A stretch of DNA of 64,000 bases from Roseiarcus sp963758335 (GTDB lineage: Bacteria; Pseudomonadota; Alphaproteobacteria; Rhizobiales; Beijerinckiaceae), in contig CAVWVF010000001.1 in assembly GCA_963758335.1 (NCBI GenBank), positions 1,426,001-1,490,000 on the forward strand, given 5' to 3'. The stretch's first letter is position 1. Every line of letters starts with the position of its first letter. The position numbers and the translations under genes are program-made. Below, one piece after another: positions 28,101-37,212 of the stretch. The notes beneath the pieces are model-generated. The model ran no database searches, was not told the DNA's origin, and saw only the letters and a program-made list of their open reading frames with translations.

Positions 28101-28422
28101 TGCGTGTCCCTCCCGCTAAGAGCGTTGCGCCCCGATATCCTGCCTGCGACCCCAAGACAATCGTCGGACGCCGCGCGGCGACGAAGCGCTAATTCGCACC
28201 ATAGATATTCCTTTCCTCGCATGGTTTGAGGCGGCAATTTGTCACATCGGACGAATAGGATTCGGCTTTTGCGCCCGGGAGAGCGGACCAGAGCCGCGAA
28301 AGTGAGTTTTCCCGCGACTTTTCGCTTCGTCGCGACGGCGCCTGCGGCGCTCTTCTTGACCGGAATCGGCAGGTCAATAAGATGACTTGTAAAATTCAAG
28401 GAAAGGTCAAGGAACGGTCAAA
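28101..28422. other. Intergenic region between pckA and the hydrolase gene
   Basis: This 320-base region divides the divergent pckA and hydrolase genes and must hold both promoters. On the plus side a good promoter candidate is at 28356-28383. A minus-strand open frame (28097-28399) is present but lacks recognisable similarity and overlaps the pckA leader, so I do not call it a gene. Confidence 0.5.
28356..28383 (+). promoter_or_regulatory. Candidate sigma70-like promoter with inverted repeat
   Basis: TTGACC (28356-28361), a 16-base spacer and TAAGAT (28378-28383) lie 40 bases before the hydrolase start. TTGACC and GGTCAA (28372-28377) form an inverted repeat with arms 10 bases apart, which could be an operator. 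A further ggtcaa occurs twice just before the start codon. Confidence 0.45.
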
Positions 28423-29265
28423 ATGAGCCCAGGCGTACATCCAACGGGGCGCCATCCGCCGGCGCCGGGACTGCTGCTTCAATTGCTCGAGCTGCGAGCG
28501 TTCTGGGAGCATTATGCGACCCTGGCGATGCGACCTGCATGGAGCCTGGCGCCGAGCGGCGACGGGCATCCGGTGCTGGTGCTGCCGGGACTGGCCGCCG
28601 GCGACGCCAGCACGGCGCTCCTGCGACGTTTCCTGCGATCGCGCGGCTACGCCGCTTCAGGCTGGGGACAGGGGCTCAATCTCGGGCTCAGAGAGGGCGT
28701 TCTTCAGCAGGCGCACGAAAAGCTGCGCGAAATCTACGCGGAACACGGCCGGACGGTCAGCCTGATCGGCTGGAGCCTGGGCGGCCTCTACGCGCGCGAA
28801 CTCGCCAAGCACTCGCCCGAAATGGTGCGGCTCTGCATCTCCTTGGGCTCCCCCTTCACCGGCCACCCGCGAGAGACGAACGCCTGGCGCCTCTACGAGC
28901 TCGCCAGCGGCCACCGGATCGACTGGCACGATTTTCACGGTCCCCTGAGGGCCGCTCCGCCGGTGCCCACGACGTCGATCTGGAGCCCGACCGACGGCGT
29001 CGTGGCGTGGCGCTGCTGCGTGGAGACCCGGCGCATCCTGGCGGAAAACATCATCGTCGATTCGAGCCACCTCGGCCTCGGCGCGCATCCGGCGGCCTTC
29101 TACGCGATCGCCGACCGGCTCGGCCAGCCGGAAGGACAGTGGAAGCCCTTCCATCGCGAAGGCTGGCGACGCCTGGTCTATTGCGATCCAGCAAAACGGT
29201 GGGCGGAGCGGGCTTCGCAAGCCGATGGGGGAACGACCCCGCGCGCTTCGGTTCAAGCCGCTTGA
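28423..29265 (+). CDS. Alpha/beta-fold hydrolase (lipase-like), paralogue of 33379-34155
   Basis: The nucleophile elbow is LIGWSLGGLYARELA, with the oxyanion region VLVLPGLAAGD. The acid Asp is in SPTDGVVAWR and the His in DSSHLGLGAHPAAFY, so a full Ser-Asp-His triad is present. There is no signal peptide, so it is likely cytosolic or membrane-associated. It shares layout and motifs (DGVVAW, SHxGLG, FYAIADRLAQP-like) with the second hydrolase next to the wax ester synthase, which suggests a role in neutral lipid or ester turnover. The start has AAGGA 9 bases upstream. Substrate unknown. Confidence 0.78.
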   Translation: MSPGVHPTGRHPPAPGLLLQLLELRAFWEHYATLAMRPAWSLAPSGDGHPVLVLPGLAAGDASTALLRRFLRSRGYAASGWGQGLNLGLREGVLQQAHEKLREIYAEHGRTVSLIGWSLGGLYARELAKHSPEMVRLCISLGSPFTGHPRETNAWRLYELASGHRIDWHDFHGPLRAAPPVPTTSIWSPTDGVVAWRCCVETRRILAENIIVDSSHLGLGAHPAAFYAIADRLGQPEGQWKPFHREGWRRLVYCDPAKRWAERASQADGGTTPRASVQAA

Positions 29266-30218
29266 CGATTTTCCCGCCCTGTTTGGGCCGGAGGTCAGGG
29301 AACCGGGCGGAACTCGGCGCGCAGGTTGTGACGCGGCTTCCGGGTGAATAGCTTGCGACCTGCGGTTCTGCGCCCCCTTCTCCCATTGCGGGAGACGGCG
29401 GCGCCATAAGGCGTCGAAAGATGCCCGTCTTTCGACGCGCTACGCAGCGCAACGGCCGATCTACGTAATCACCCCAATTGCGCGCCGCCGACGGATCAAG
29501 TGGCGTACCGTAAAACAAAGCGCCCGGGCGGCCGGGCGTTCAGCGACTTCGTGACGAAGAACCGGTCGGCAGATATCGAGTCCAGTACTGAAGTCGACGC
29601 CGGATCGAGGTCTTGACGAGCTGCAGCGAGGCTTGCCGAGACGCGCGCCAGGAATGAAAGAAGTAAATTTCTAAACGCAATTCTTTGCGCCTCCATCGGC
29701 GAGCAACGCGATTTTTAGTCTAGTCATCGAATAAAAGCGAGCGAGCGCGTGTTTGAGCGCGCTGTGTAAGACGGGCGCAAGATGCGCGGAAAATTCATTC
29801 TGCGCAGTTCGTCGCTTCGGCCTGATGAATCCCCTCACTTGAAAAATGGCCTGATTTCGGCACTTTTTGGCCCTTCAACGTGAGATCAGGGGAACGAAAA
29901 CGCCGTTTTTGGAATGACGCGCCCTCATCAGCGATAATCGCGACGCAAAATCCGGTGCCGCAAAACTCGCAAGACGAGTATCTCGGGATCAAGATACGTA
30001 TCTGAGGTTGCAAAATTGCCTGCGACGAAAAATGAGGGGATGGCTGAGCGCTTCGGCGCTCGGTCATGGCGAGGAAGGCGAAGAAAGGAGGAACTCGCGC
30101 GCTTCGCCGCAGGCCGCCCCGCCCCGTTAGACTGTAATGCCTGCGCATGAGCGGACCGTTGAAGGACCACCGTCCGCTCGACCCTCTCCACCGCTGAAGC
30201 ATCAGGGAGGAAACAATC
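29266..30218. other. Long intergenic region, no convincing gene
   Basis: About 950 bases lack a supported gene. Features seen: a minus-strand terminator-like hairpin (29508-29538); a lower-GC stretch around 29640-30010; and a segment near 30050-30090 (cggtcatggcgaggaaggcg) of a kind I associate with dispersed repeats. The open frames here (29496-29696 and 29795-30229, minus) show no similarity I recognise. The tail end contains the promoter and ribosome site of the next gene (aggaggaaacaatc before ATG 30219). Confidence 0.5.
29508..29538 (-). terminator. Rho-independent terminator-like hairpin on the minus strand
   Basis: Read on the minus strand, cgcccgg-ccgc-ccgggcg is followed by ctttgtttta. 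No minus-strand gene ends here. It may mark the end of an unannotated short transcript coming from about 29700 or beyond. Confidence 0.45.
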
Positions 30219-31395
30219 ATGTATAACAATTCAGCGCCGTTCCAATCTGGCTTTGCGTCGCATGATTCAGCGCCGTTCGAATTTGACTGGATGTCGTCTC
30301 GAGACCTGTTGGGGTCCTATGACTCGGCGCCGATTCAATCCGACTCGATGTTCGCAAGCGCCGCCAGCACGTATGTTCAGACGAATCTGGTCTCGGACGT
30401 CGCCGGACTAGCCACGATAACCGATCCTAACCTGGTAAATCCCTGGGGCGTTTCCTTCATTACCTCGAGCAGCCCCTTCTGGGTCTCGAACCAGGGCACG
30501 AGCACATCCACTCTCTATGCGGTGACCGGCAGCACCGCCGTCTCTAAGGAGACTCTCACGGTGGACATCCCGAAAACCGCGAGCGGACCCCAGGGCCCCA
30601 CGGGACAGGTCTCCAACACGAACGCTTTGTCCTTCATCCTGGGCGACGGCACAAGCGCCGCCTTCATCTTCGCCAATCTCAACGGGACGATCTCCGCCTG
30701 GAACCCCGGTCTCATCCCGGGGCCAGCCTCCGTCGAAGTGACGACGCCCGGCGCCTCCTACCACCGGGCTGGCCGTCAACGAAGCGCACACGATGCTCTA
30801 TGCCGCCAACGACACCGCCGGCACGATCGATGTGTTCAACAGCTCCTTCCAGCCGGTCAATCTGGGCGATCACGCGTTCAGGACCCCGGGCCAGATCGCG
30901 GCGCGAGGGCTCGTTCCCTTCAATGTGACGGACATCGGCGGCAATGTTTACGTGACCTATGCCCCTTCCGGGCATCCGGCGCAGACAATGGCCGGCCTGG
31001 GCGACGGGGCGGTGGCCGTTTTCACCGAGAGCGGCGAGCTCGAGCCGTCGAAAACGCTGCTCGGCGGCCCTCACGATCCTCTCGCCGCGCCTTGGGGCGT
31101 CGCTGTCGCTCCGAGCGATTGGGGTCAGTTCAGCAACGACCTTCTGGTCGGCAATTTCAGCTACCTGCACAGCGAAATCAACGCTTTCGATCCCAAGACC
31201 GGGCGGTTCGAAGGCACGATCCCGGTCTTCGCCGGCTCCGGAAACACGCCGGGCGGCCTCTGGGACCTGACTTTCGGCGGCGGCGGCAATAACGGCAGCC
31301 CGAGCACTCTCTACTTCACCGATGGGATCAACGGCGAGAGGGACGGCCTGTTCGGCGCCATCACGAGCGTCCCGCTGCTCTCGGCATCGAAATGA
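30219..31395 (+). pseudogene. TIGR03118-like beta-propeller protein, one frameshift
   Basis: The N-terminal part (YVQTNLVSDVAGLATITDPNLVNPWG, then FWVSNQGTSTSTLY) and the C-terminal part (TMLYAANDTAGTIDVFNS, then AAPWGVAVAP and GGLWDLTFGGGG) belong to one TIGR03118-type protein. They are split by one extra C at about 30761, where the sequence should read SYTGLAVNEAHTMLYAAN. The first 50 residues hold a threefold motif (NSAPFQS, DSAPFEF, DSAPIQS) that I do not know from the family. There is no clear signal peptide. The ribosome site aggagg is good. The product would be broken after about residue 180. Confidence 0.7.
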
Positions 31396-31482
31396 TGCTT
31401 ACGGACTTCGCCGCGATCGGCCGCACCGGCAGGAGCGCTACCGCGCTCGTCTGCGACTGACCGGCGGTGCCCGCAAAGGACC

Positions 31483-31506
31483 AAAGGCCGCCTCCGGGCG
31501 GCCTTT
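31483..31506 (+). terminator. Rho-independent terminator-like hairpin
   Basis: A perfect 10-bp stem aaaggccgcc / ggcggccttt with a tccg loop ends in a short T run. It follows the TIGR03118-like gene and lies before the convergent ligase gene, so it may serve both strands. Confidence 0.65.
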
Positions 31507-31624
31507 CCGTTGGCGTCGCAGCGCGCCCGTCGCCACGGGAATATCGTCTTCGCGCCCGTTCGCGGCTTTCGATTGCGTGTGCAACGGTCGCGCGCCCGCG
31601 GTCGAGCAGCCCTGATCGTCCGGC

Positions 31625-33259
31625 TCACGCCGCCAGTCGCAAATAGTCCGCCCGCAGCTTCTTCTTGTCGACCTTGCCGACCGAGGTCAGCGGCAGCTCC
31701 GCGACGAAGGTCACGTTTTCCGGGATCGCGATCTTCGCGACGAGTCCGCGCTCGACATAAGAGGCGAGGTGGAGCCTGATGTCGTCCTCGCCGATCTTGC
31801 CCGCATGGTCGGGATGGAGCACGACCAGCGCCAGCGGCCGCTCGCCCCACTCGACGTCCTTGATCGGGATGACCGCCGCACGCTGGACGCCGGGCTTCTC
31901 CATGATCATGTTCTCGAGCTGGATGGACGAGATCGATTCGCCGGCGCTCTTGACGATGTCCTTCAGCCGGTCGGCAATGCGGACGTAGCCGCCCGGGTCG
32001 ATCGACGCGACGTCGCCCGTGTGCATATAGCCGCCGCCCCACAGCACCTCGGAGGCTTCGGGATTGTTCAGGTAGCCCGTCGTCACCCACGGCGCGCGGA
32101 CGACGATCTCGCCGACCGATTCGCCGTCATGCGGCACGTCCGACATGTTCTCGTCGACCACGCGCAAATCGACCATCGGCGCGGCGATGCCGGAGTCCCT
32201 GCCGAAATGCTGCGACTTGAGATGCGCGCCGGTCAGCATCGGGCCGGACTCCGACAGGCCATAACCTGAGAAGACGTCGATCCCTCGCTTGAGCGCGGCG
32301 CGCGCCAGCGCCGCCGGGAGCGCCGAGCCTCCGACGACCATCTTCAACCGGGAAAGATCCGCTTTCTCGATTCCCGGAGCTGCGAGCAGCATCTGCAGGA
32401 TGGTCGGCACGCAATGGGTGAAGGTGACTTTCTCGGTCGTGATCGGCTTCAGGAAGATTTCCGGCGTGTAGCGGCCTGGGAACACGATCTTGCAGCCCGA
32501 GAGCGTGGCCGTGTATACGGGCAGCCCCATGCGTGCACATGAAACATCGGCGTCATCGGCATGTAGACGTCAACGCGATGGAAGCGGCCGTGGGTCGGAG
32601 GGAGGCCGTATTCCACGAGACCCGTCAGGGTGTACAGCACCATCTGCGGATGGCTGAAATAGACGCCCTTCGGCCTTCCTGTGGTTCCGGTCGTGTGGAA
32701 TACGGTGGCCCAGGCGTTCTCGTCGAAATCGGGGAACGGGAAGTAGGGCGAGCCGATCGACAGCAGCGCCTCGTATTCGGTCTAGATCGGGAAATCGAAC
32801 TGCGGCGGCTCGGGTCGGTCATGCATGAGCACGTAGTTCTTCACCGCTTTCAGATGGGGCCTGAGCTTCTCTAACAGCGGCAGGAAGTCGGCGTTGATTG
32901 AACAGCACCGTGGTCGCGCCGGTGTCGTTGATCGTATAAGCGACGTCCTCGGGAATCAGGCTGACGTTGACCGTCTGCATGACCGCGCCCATCATGGGAA
33001 TGGCGAAGTAGCACTCGTGATAGCGGTCGCCGTCCCATTCGAGGATGGCGACGACGTCGCCCGGCTCGACCCCGATCTGGGCAAGGCCGCTGGCGAGCCG
33101 TCCGACGCGCTCGCGAAACTCCCGATAGCTGTGGCGCCTGAGGTCGCGATATACGATCTCCTGGTCTGGGGCGCGGACCATCGGACTATGCAGCAAATGC
33201 TTGATAAGCAGGGGATAGGCGTAAGCCGATGGCGTCGGCGGAATGATCTTGACGGGCAT
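31625..33259 (-). pseudogene. Long-chain fatty-acyl-CoA ligase (AMP-binding), three lesions
   Basis: A complete fatty-acyl-CoA synthetase can be followed from MPVKIIPPTPSAYAYPLLIKHL to VGKVDKKKLRADYLRLAA, but not in one frame. A shift near 32897 breaks TTVLFN from the following ADFLP. An in-frame TAG at 32782-32784 sits before TEYEALL. A missing G near 32528 shifts HAWG out of frame with LPVYTATLSGCKIVFPGRY. The downstream part carries AMP-ligase motifs (FSGYGLSESGP, YMHTGDVASIDPGGYVRIADRLKDIVKSAGE). It would have activated fatty acids for the adjacent wax ester/TAG synthase. Several independent lesions argue for true decay. Confidence 0.8.
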
Positions 33260-33378
33260 AACATTGCCTCTCTGTCTTTTTTAAAATGTTAAATCGGCTT
33301 CGCGCCGCGCGCGTTGACGCGAATCAAGAGCGAATCGAGAATCGTCCCCGCAATGTCACAAAAGCCGCGCCGCCGCCG

Positions 33379-34155
33379 TCACATACGGCCAAGCCCCTGA
33401 CGCGGGAAGAGGGCCGCCACGAGGGCGCGCGGCCGGAATGGGGCCCAAGTCCCGAGCGGTTGAGCGAGCCGGTCCGCGATCACCCAGAAAGCGGCCGGAT
33501 TGAAGCCCAGGCCGATGTGCGAGCCGCGGACCTCGACGCTCTCCCGCTGCGGCCCCTCGACTTCCTGGCAGGCCTGCCAGGCCACCACGCCGTCCGCACG
33601 GCTGTAGATCGAGGTGCTCGGGGCCGGCAGCGGCAGCGCGAGGCGACGCAGTTCATCGTCGGATGGCGCCAGGAAGCTCTCGCCGGTGATGAGCCGCCAG
33701 CGCGACATGACATTCGTCGCCGCCGGCGCGGCGAACGGGCTTCCCAGCGTGATCACCATCCGTACGGCCTCCGGCGCTAGGCGGGTCGCCTCTCGGGCGA
33801 TGATCCCGCCACGGCTCCAGCCGACGAGGCTGACCAGCCTGCCTGTCGCCGCGTGCAGCGAGCGGATCTGCGCGGCGACCGGCCGCACGTCCGCGCCCGC
33901 CGAGCGGATGTTGCGCCCGCGGTTCCAGCCGTGCGCCTGATAGCCGAGGAAGCTCAGATAGCGACGGATCGCCAGCGTCGAACGGTCGCTCCCACCCATG
34001 CCGGGCAGAACGATCACGGGCTGCGGCGCGGCGCGCGGGGCCGCCGCCAGGAAGGGCGCGGCGGCGAAGAGACGGGCGATGCCGAAGATCCCGCGCGGCT
34101 CGAGAGCCAGAAGCAGCGCCGATGGCGGAGGGATGTCGCCGAGGGGGTCCGCCAT
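33379..34155 (-). CDS. Alpha/beta-fold hydrolase beside the wax ester synthase
   Basis: The nucleophile is in LVGWSRGGIIAREAT, the acid in SRADGVVAWQ and the His in RGSHIGLGFNPAAF. VIVLPGMGGSD supplies the oxyanion region. ATG 34155 lies 4 bases after the stop of the WS/DGAT gene, so the two are co-transcribed. Open frame upstream of 34155 is antisense-like tail coding of the neighbour and is ignored. It is a clear paralogue of 28423-29265. A role as an ester lipase or acyl-transfer partner in storage lipid metabolism is likely but inferred from context. Confidence 0.78.
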   Translation of the reverse strand: MADPLGDIPPPSALLLALEPRGIFGIARLFAAAPFLAAAPRAAPQPVIVLPGMGGSDRSTLAIRRYLSFLGYQAHGWNRGRNIRSAGADVRPVAAQIRSLHAATGRLVSLVGWSRGGIIAREATRLAPEAVRMVITLGSPFAAPAATNVMSRWRLITGESFLAPSDDELRRLALPLPAPSTSIYSRADGVVAWQACQEVEGPQRESVEVRGSHIGLGFNPAAFWVIADRLAQPLGTWAPFRPRALVAALFPRQGLGRM

Positions 34156-34159
34156 GAAG

Positions 34160-35959
34160 CTACGACTCGGATCGCGCCGGCACCGTATGCTTACGGTGCT
34201 TTCGCCCCGAGGCCGGCCTTGCGGCTTCGGCCCGCGTCCGCTTCGGACGGGCCGGCGCATCCTTAGGCGGCGTTCGTTCGGCGGCGCCCGCTTCCGACAC
34301 GGCGCGCTCGCGCGGCGTCGCGGCCTTCGACTTCGCGGCGCGCGTCTTCGCCGGCGCAGCCGGCCGAGCCCTCTCGAGCCTGCGAAGCAGAGCCTCGGTC
34401 GCCTCGCCGAGCGCATTGATCCGCTGCGTCAGCGCGCTCGTCTTTTCGGCCTTTTGCGCCCGCGGTTCGACCTTCGCTTCGCCGAGCGTGATGGGCTTGT
34501 GCGCCGAGAGCGGGCCCGGTGTTGGCGCCACGGCGATCGTCTCGATCGCGCCCGGGCTGCTCAACTCCGCGTCGGCCTTGCGCATCGCCGCGAAATCCTC
34601 GGCGATATAGTCGGCGATGCGCTGCGCGTCGGGCACGGTTTTGCTGCAGGCGACGAGGCCGAAGTCGAGCTGATCGAGATAGCTCTGCACCGTCATGTTG
34701 AGCGCGCAGCCGTGATAGGGGATCGAAACCGGGAAGTAGTGCGTGGCCGGCGCTCCGACACAATACATGGGCTGTCTCGGTCCCGGGACGTTCGAGACGA
34801 CGAGGTTGAAGAACGGCCAGACATAGTTCGACGCGCGCGCGCCGGTCCAGAGTCTCACCAGGCCCGTTACGACGAGCGGCGCGCCCAGGATCGAGACGTT
34901 GGTCGTCACAAGGTCGCGCATGTCGGAGAAGAGATTTTTCGCCTCCTGGCCGGCGACCTGCGCCGCGGCAAGGCGCGGCAGCGGCTCGGCGACGTCGGTC
35001 GGCAGGCGCGAGAGGGTGAATAAGACCTGATTGTTGAGCTGCGCATCCCCAATGGGCCTGAGCGAAACCGGCACGCCGGCGGTCAACGCCTTTTCAGGCA
35101 GAGCGGCGCGCTCGAGAAGATAGCGTCGCAGAGATCCGGCGCAGAGCGCCAGCACGACGTCGTTGATCGTGACGCCGCGCGACCTGGCGAGCGCCTTGAC
35201 GTCGGCGAGCGGGAGCGACGAGGTCGCGTAGACGCGGTGGCCAGAAATCGCGGTGTTGAATGGCGTCCGCGGCATCTCCCTGACATAGCGATAGAGAAAG
35301 CGCGCGTCGCGGCCGAAATTGGGCGCAGCTTTGGCGAGCGCCCGCGCGGCTCCGGGCAGCCCGGTCAACGCCCGCCAGCCCTGTCGGATGAAATCGCCCA
35401 CCGCGGTGCTGGTGAGCTCGATGAAATCGGTGGGCTCGGCGTCCGGAGGGACGATCCTCGGCGGCAGGGTTTCGTGCTCCGCGCCGGGGGCAAAATCGAA
35501 GGTGACGCCGAGCGTCGCCATGCCCGCGAGCCCGTCCATCGCGCTGTGATGAACCTTGATGTAGACGGCGAAGGCGCCGCCCTCGAGGCCTTCGATGAAG
35601 TGGTACTCCCACAGCGGGCGGCTGCGGTCGAGCGGGACGGCGTGAAGCTGCGCGATCAGGGCCCGCAATTCCCCCATGCCGCCGGGCATCGGCAGGGCCG
35701 CGTGACGGATGTGGTAGTCGAGGTCCAGTTTGTCTTCGATCACCCAGGCCGGATGGTCGATGCCGAGGGGCGTCGCCTCGAGGCGACGGCGATACGAAGG
35801 CAGGAGATCGAGTCGGGCCGCCGTGTGCTCGCGGAAGCGGGCGAAGAGGTCGTCCTTGGGCGACTCCGGCTTGAAGATCGTCACGCTGGCGACATGCATG
35901 GGCGTCTCGGGCGTCTCCATGTAGAGGAAGAGCGCGTCGACGAAGGAAAGACGTTTCAT
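34160..35959 (-). CDS. Wax ester synthase / diacylglycerol acyltransferase (WS/DGAT family)
   Basis: The enzyme esterifies a fatty alcohol or diacylglycerol with acyl-CoA to make storage wax or triacylglycerol. The catalytic motif HHSAMDG is at residues 137-143. PLDRSRPLWEYH and the later NVPGPRQPMYCVGA block are typical. At 599 residues it is longer than the usual 450-480. The extra C-terminal 120 or so residues are Ala/Lys/Arg-rich with a predicted coiled stretch (TSALTQRINALGEATEALLRRLERA). The tail could bind granules or DNA, which is inference. The start overlaps the stop of the upstream hydrolase fragment by 4 nt. Confidence 0.9.
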   Translation of the reverse strand: MKRLSFVDALFLYMETPETPMHVASVTIFKPESPKDDLFARFREHTAARLDLLPSYRRRLEATPLGIDHPAWVIEDKLDLDYHIRHAALPMPGGMGELRALIAQLHAVPLDRSRPLWEYHFIEGLEGGAFAVYIKVHHSAMDGLAGMATLGVTFDFAPGAEHETLPPRIVPPDAEPTDFIELTSTAVGDFIRQGWRALTGLPGAARALAKAAPNFGRDARFLYRYVREMPRTPFNTAISGHRVYATSSLPLADVKALARSRGVTINDVVLALCAGSLRRYLLERAALPEKALTAGVPVSLRPIGDAQLNNQVLFTLSRLPTDVAEPLPRLAAAQVAGQEAKNLFSDMRDLVTTNVSILGAPLVVTGLVRLWTGARASNYVWPFFNLVVSNVPGPRQPMYCVGAPATHYFPVSIPYHGCALNMTVQSYLDQLDFGLVACSKTVPDAQRIADYIAEDFAAMRKADAELSSPGAIETIAVAPTPGPLSAHKPITLGEAKVEPRAQKAEKTSALTQRINALGEATEALLRRLERARPAAPAKTRAAKSKAATPRERAVSEAGAAERTPPKDAPARPKRTRAEAARPASGRKHRKHTVPARSES

Positions 35960-36348
35960 GGCGAACTCCCTGCGGCGCGCGCAGCTTTGTTTTGCGCCGC
36001 GTCCTCGGCCTCCTGACAGTGGCCGGCGATTTCATCGACCAGCAGCGGAACCAAGGCCTCGGGCAGAAAGTGGCCCATGCCCGGGACGATGCGCAAGCGT
36101 GCGCCGGGAGTGTTGGCTGCAGTGTCTTTGCCTCCGGCCAACGGCACGAGGGGGTCAGCATCACCGTGCAGGACCAGGGTCGGCGTGCGGATCTGGCGAA
36201 GCAGATTGACGCGGCTCGGCGCGGTCTGGATGGCGATGAGCTGACGCGCGAAGCTGTCGGGGCGATAGCTGCGGCGCACCGCCGCCTCGACGCGGGAGCG
36301 GAGCTCGGCTTCGGGCGGCGGATAGCCGGCGCCGCCGATCAGGCGGAG
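35956..36348 (-). pseudogene. Alpha/beta hydrolase, 3' fragment cut at a rearrangement point
   Basis: The C-terminal part of an alpha/beta hydrolase is present (RTPTLVLHGDADPLVPLAGG with the acid Asp, and VPGMGHFLPEAL with the His). The half holding the nucleophile Ser is missing. Family-like sequence begins at about LRLIGGAGYPPPE, and upstream of that (from about 36349) the DNA is cytochrome oxidase sequence on the other strand. The stop overlaps the WS/DGAT start (tcat), so the whole gene was once the first gene of that lipid operon. Confidence 0.75.
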
Positions 36349-37212
36349 TCCTTCCCCTATCGCCTCGCCCATACGGTCGACGCGGTCTACATCACGACCG
36401 GCTTCGTCGTCGCCGGCGTCGCCGCCTCATGGCTCCGCCGCGACCGCTTCGTCGAAGAGGCGCGCGTCATGCTGTCGATGACGCTGTGGCTGCTCACCGT
36501 CCTCGTGCCCTTGCAGATCTTTCTCGGGGACGCGCACGGCCTCAACACGCTCGAGCGTCAGCCGGCGAAGCTCGTCGCGATCGAGGCGATCTGGGACACC
36601 GAAAGCCGCGTGCCACTCAACCTGTTCGTCGTCCCGGACGAAAAGGCCGAGACCAACCATTATGTCCTCTCGATTCCCGTCCTCGGCAGCCTGATCCTGA
36701 CGCATGACCCGAACGGCACGGTCAAGGGCCTGAAGGATTTCCCGGCCGACCAACGGCCGCCGGTCGCCATCCCCTTCTTCGCCTTCCGCATCATGGTCGG
36801 GATCGGGCTCGTCATGCTGGCGATCGTCGTAATCAGCTGGTGGCTGCGCTGGCGCGAAGAGCTGTTCGACACCGGATGGTTCCTGCAAATCTGCACGCTC
36901 GCTTCCCCGCTCGGCTTCCTGGCCGTGCTCGCGGGCTGGACGACGACCGAGGTCGGCCGCCAACCCTGGACAGTATACGGGCTCCTGCGCACCGCCGATT
37001 CCGTGTCGCCGTCACTGACCGGCGCGGACGTCGCCGTCTCCTTCGTCGCTTACGCGATCGTCTACATCGTCATGTTCGCCGCGGGCGTCGCGCTGATGGT
37101 TCGCATCGCGCGGCGCGGCCCGGCCGAGCCCGAGACCGAACCGGACATCATCGAGAGCGGACGGCCGCAGGCGCCGGTCGAGGCGCTGCCGCGCTCAGGG
37201 AGCGAAGCATGA
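36349..37212 (+). pseudogene. cioA: Cyanide-insensitive bd-type oxidase subunit I (CioA/CydA), 5' end missing
   Basis: The sequence begins in the middle of the protein at SFPYRLAHTVDAVYITTGF and runs to the normal C-terminus. It includes GDAHGLNTLERQPAKLVAIEAIWDTE (the Q-loop region of the short, Cio type), GWTTTEVGRQPW and the last membrane helices. About 200 N-terminal residues, including the first heme ligand His, are absent. The His in RLAHTV corresponds to the b558 ligand. No start codon or ribosome site precedes it. The stop overlaps cioB by 4 nt. Without the N-terminus the oxidase subunit cannot be functional. Confidence 0.82.

Noticed and set aside
28097..28399. 100-residue minus-strand frame upstream of pckA
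   Set aside because: It overlaps the pckA start region and promoter zone and lacks a ribosome site or similarity.
29795..30229. Minus-strand 144-residue frame in the long intergenic region
   Set aside because: It has no recognisable motif, overlaps the ribosome site of the next gene and includes repeat-like sequence; it is judged non-coding.
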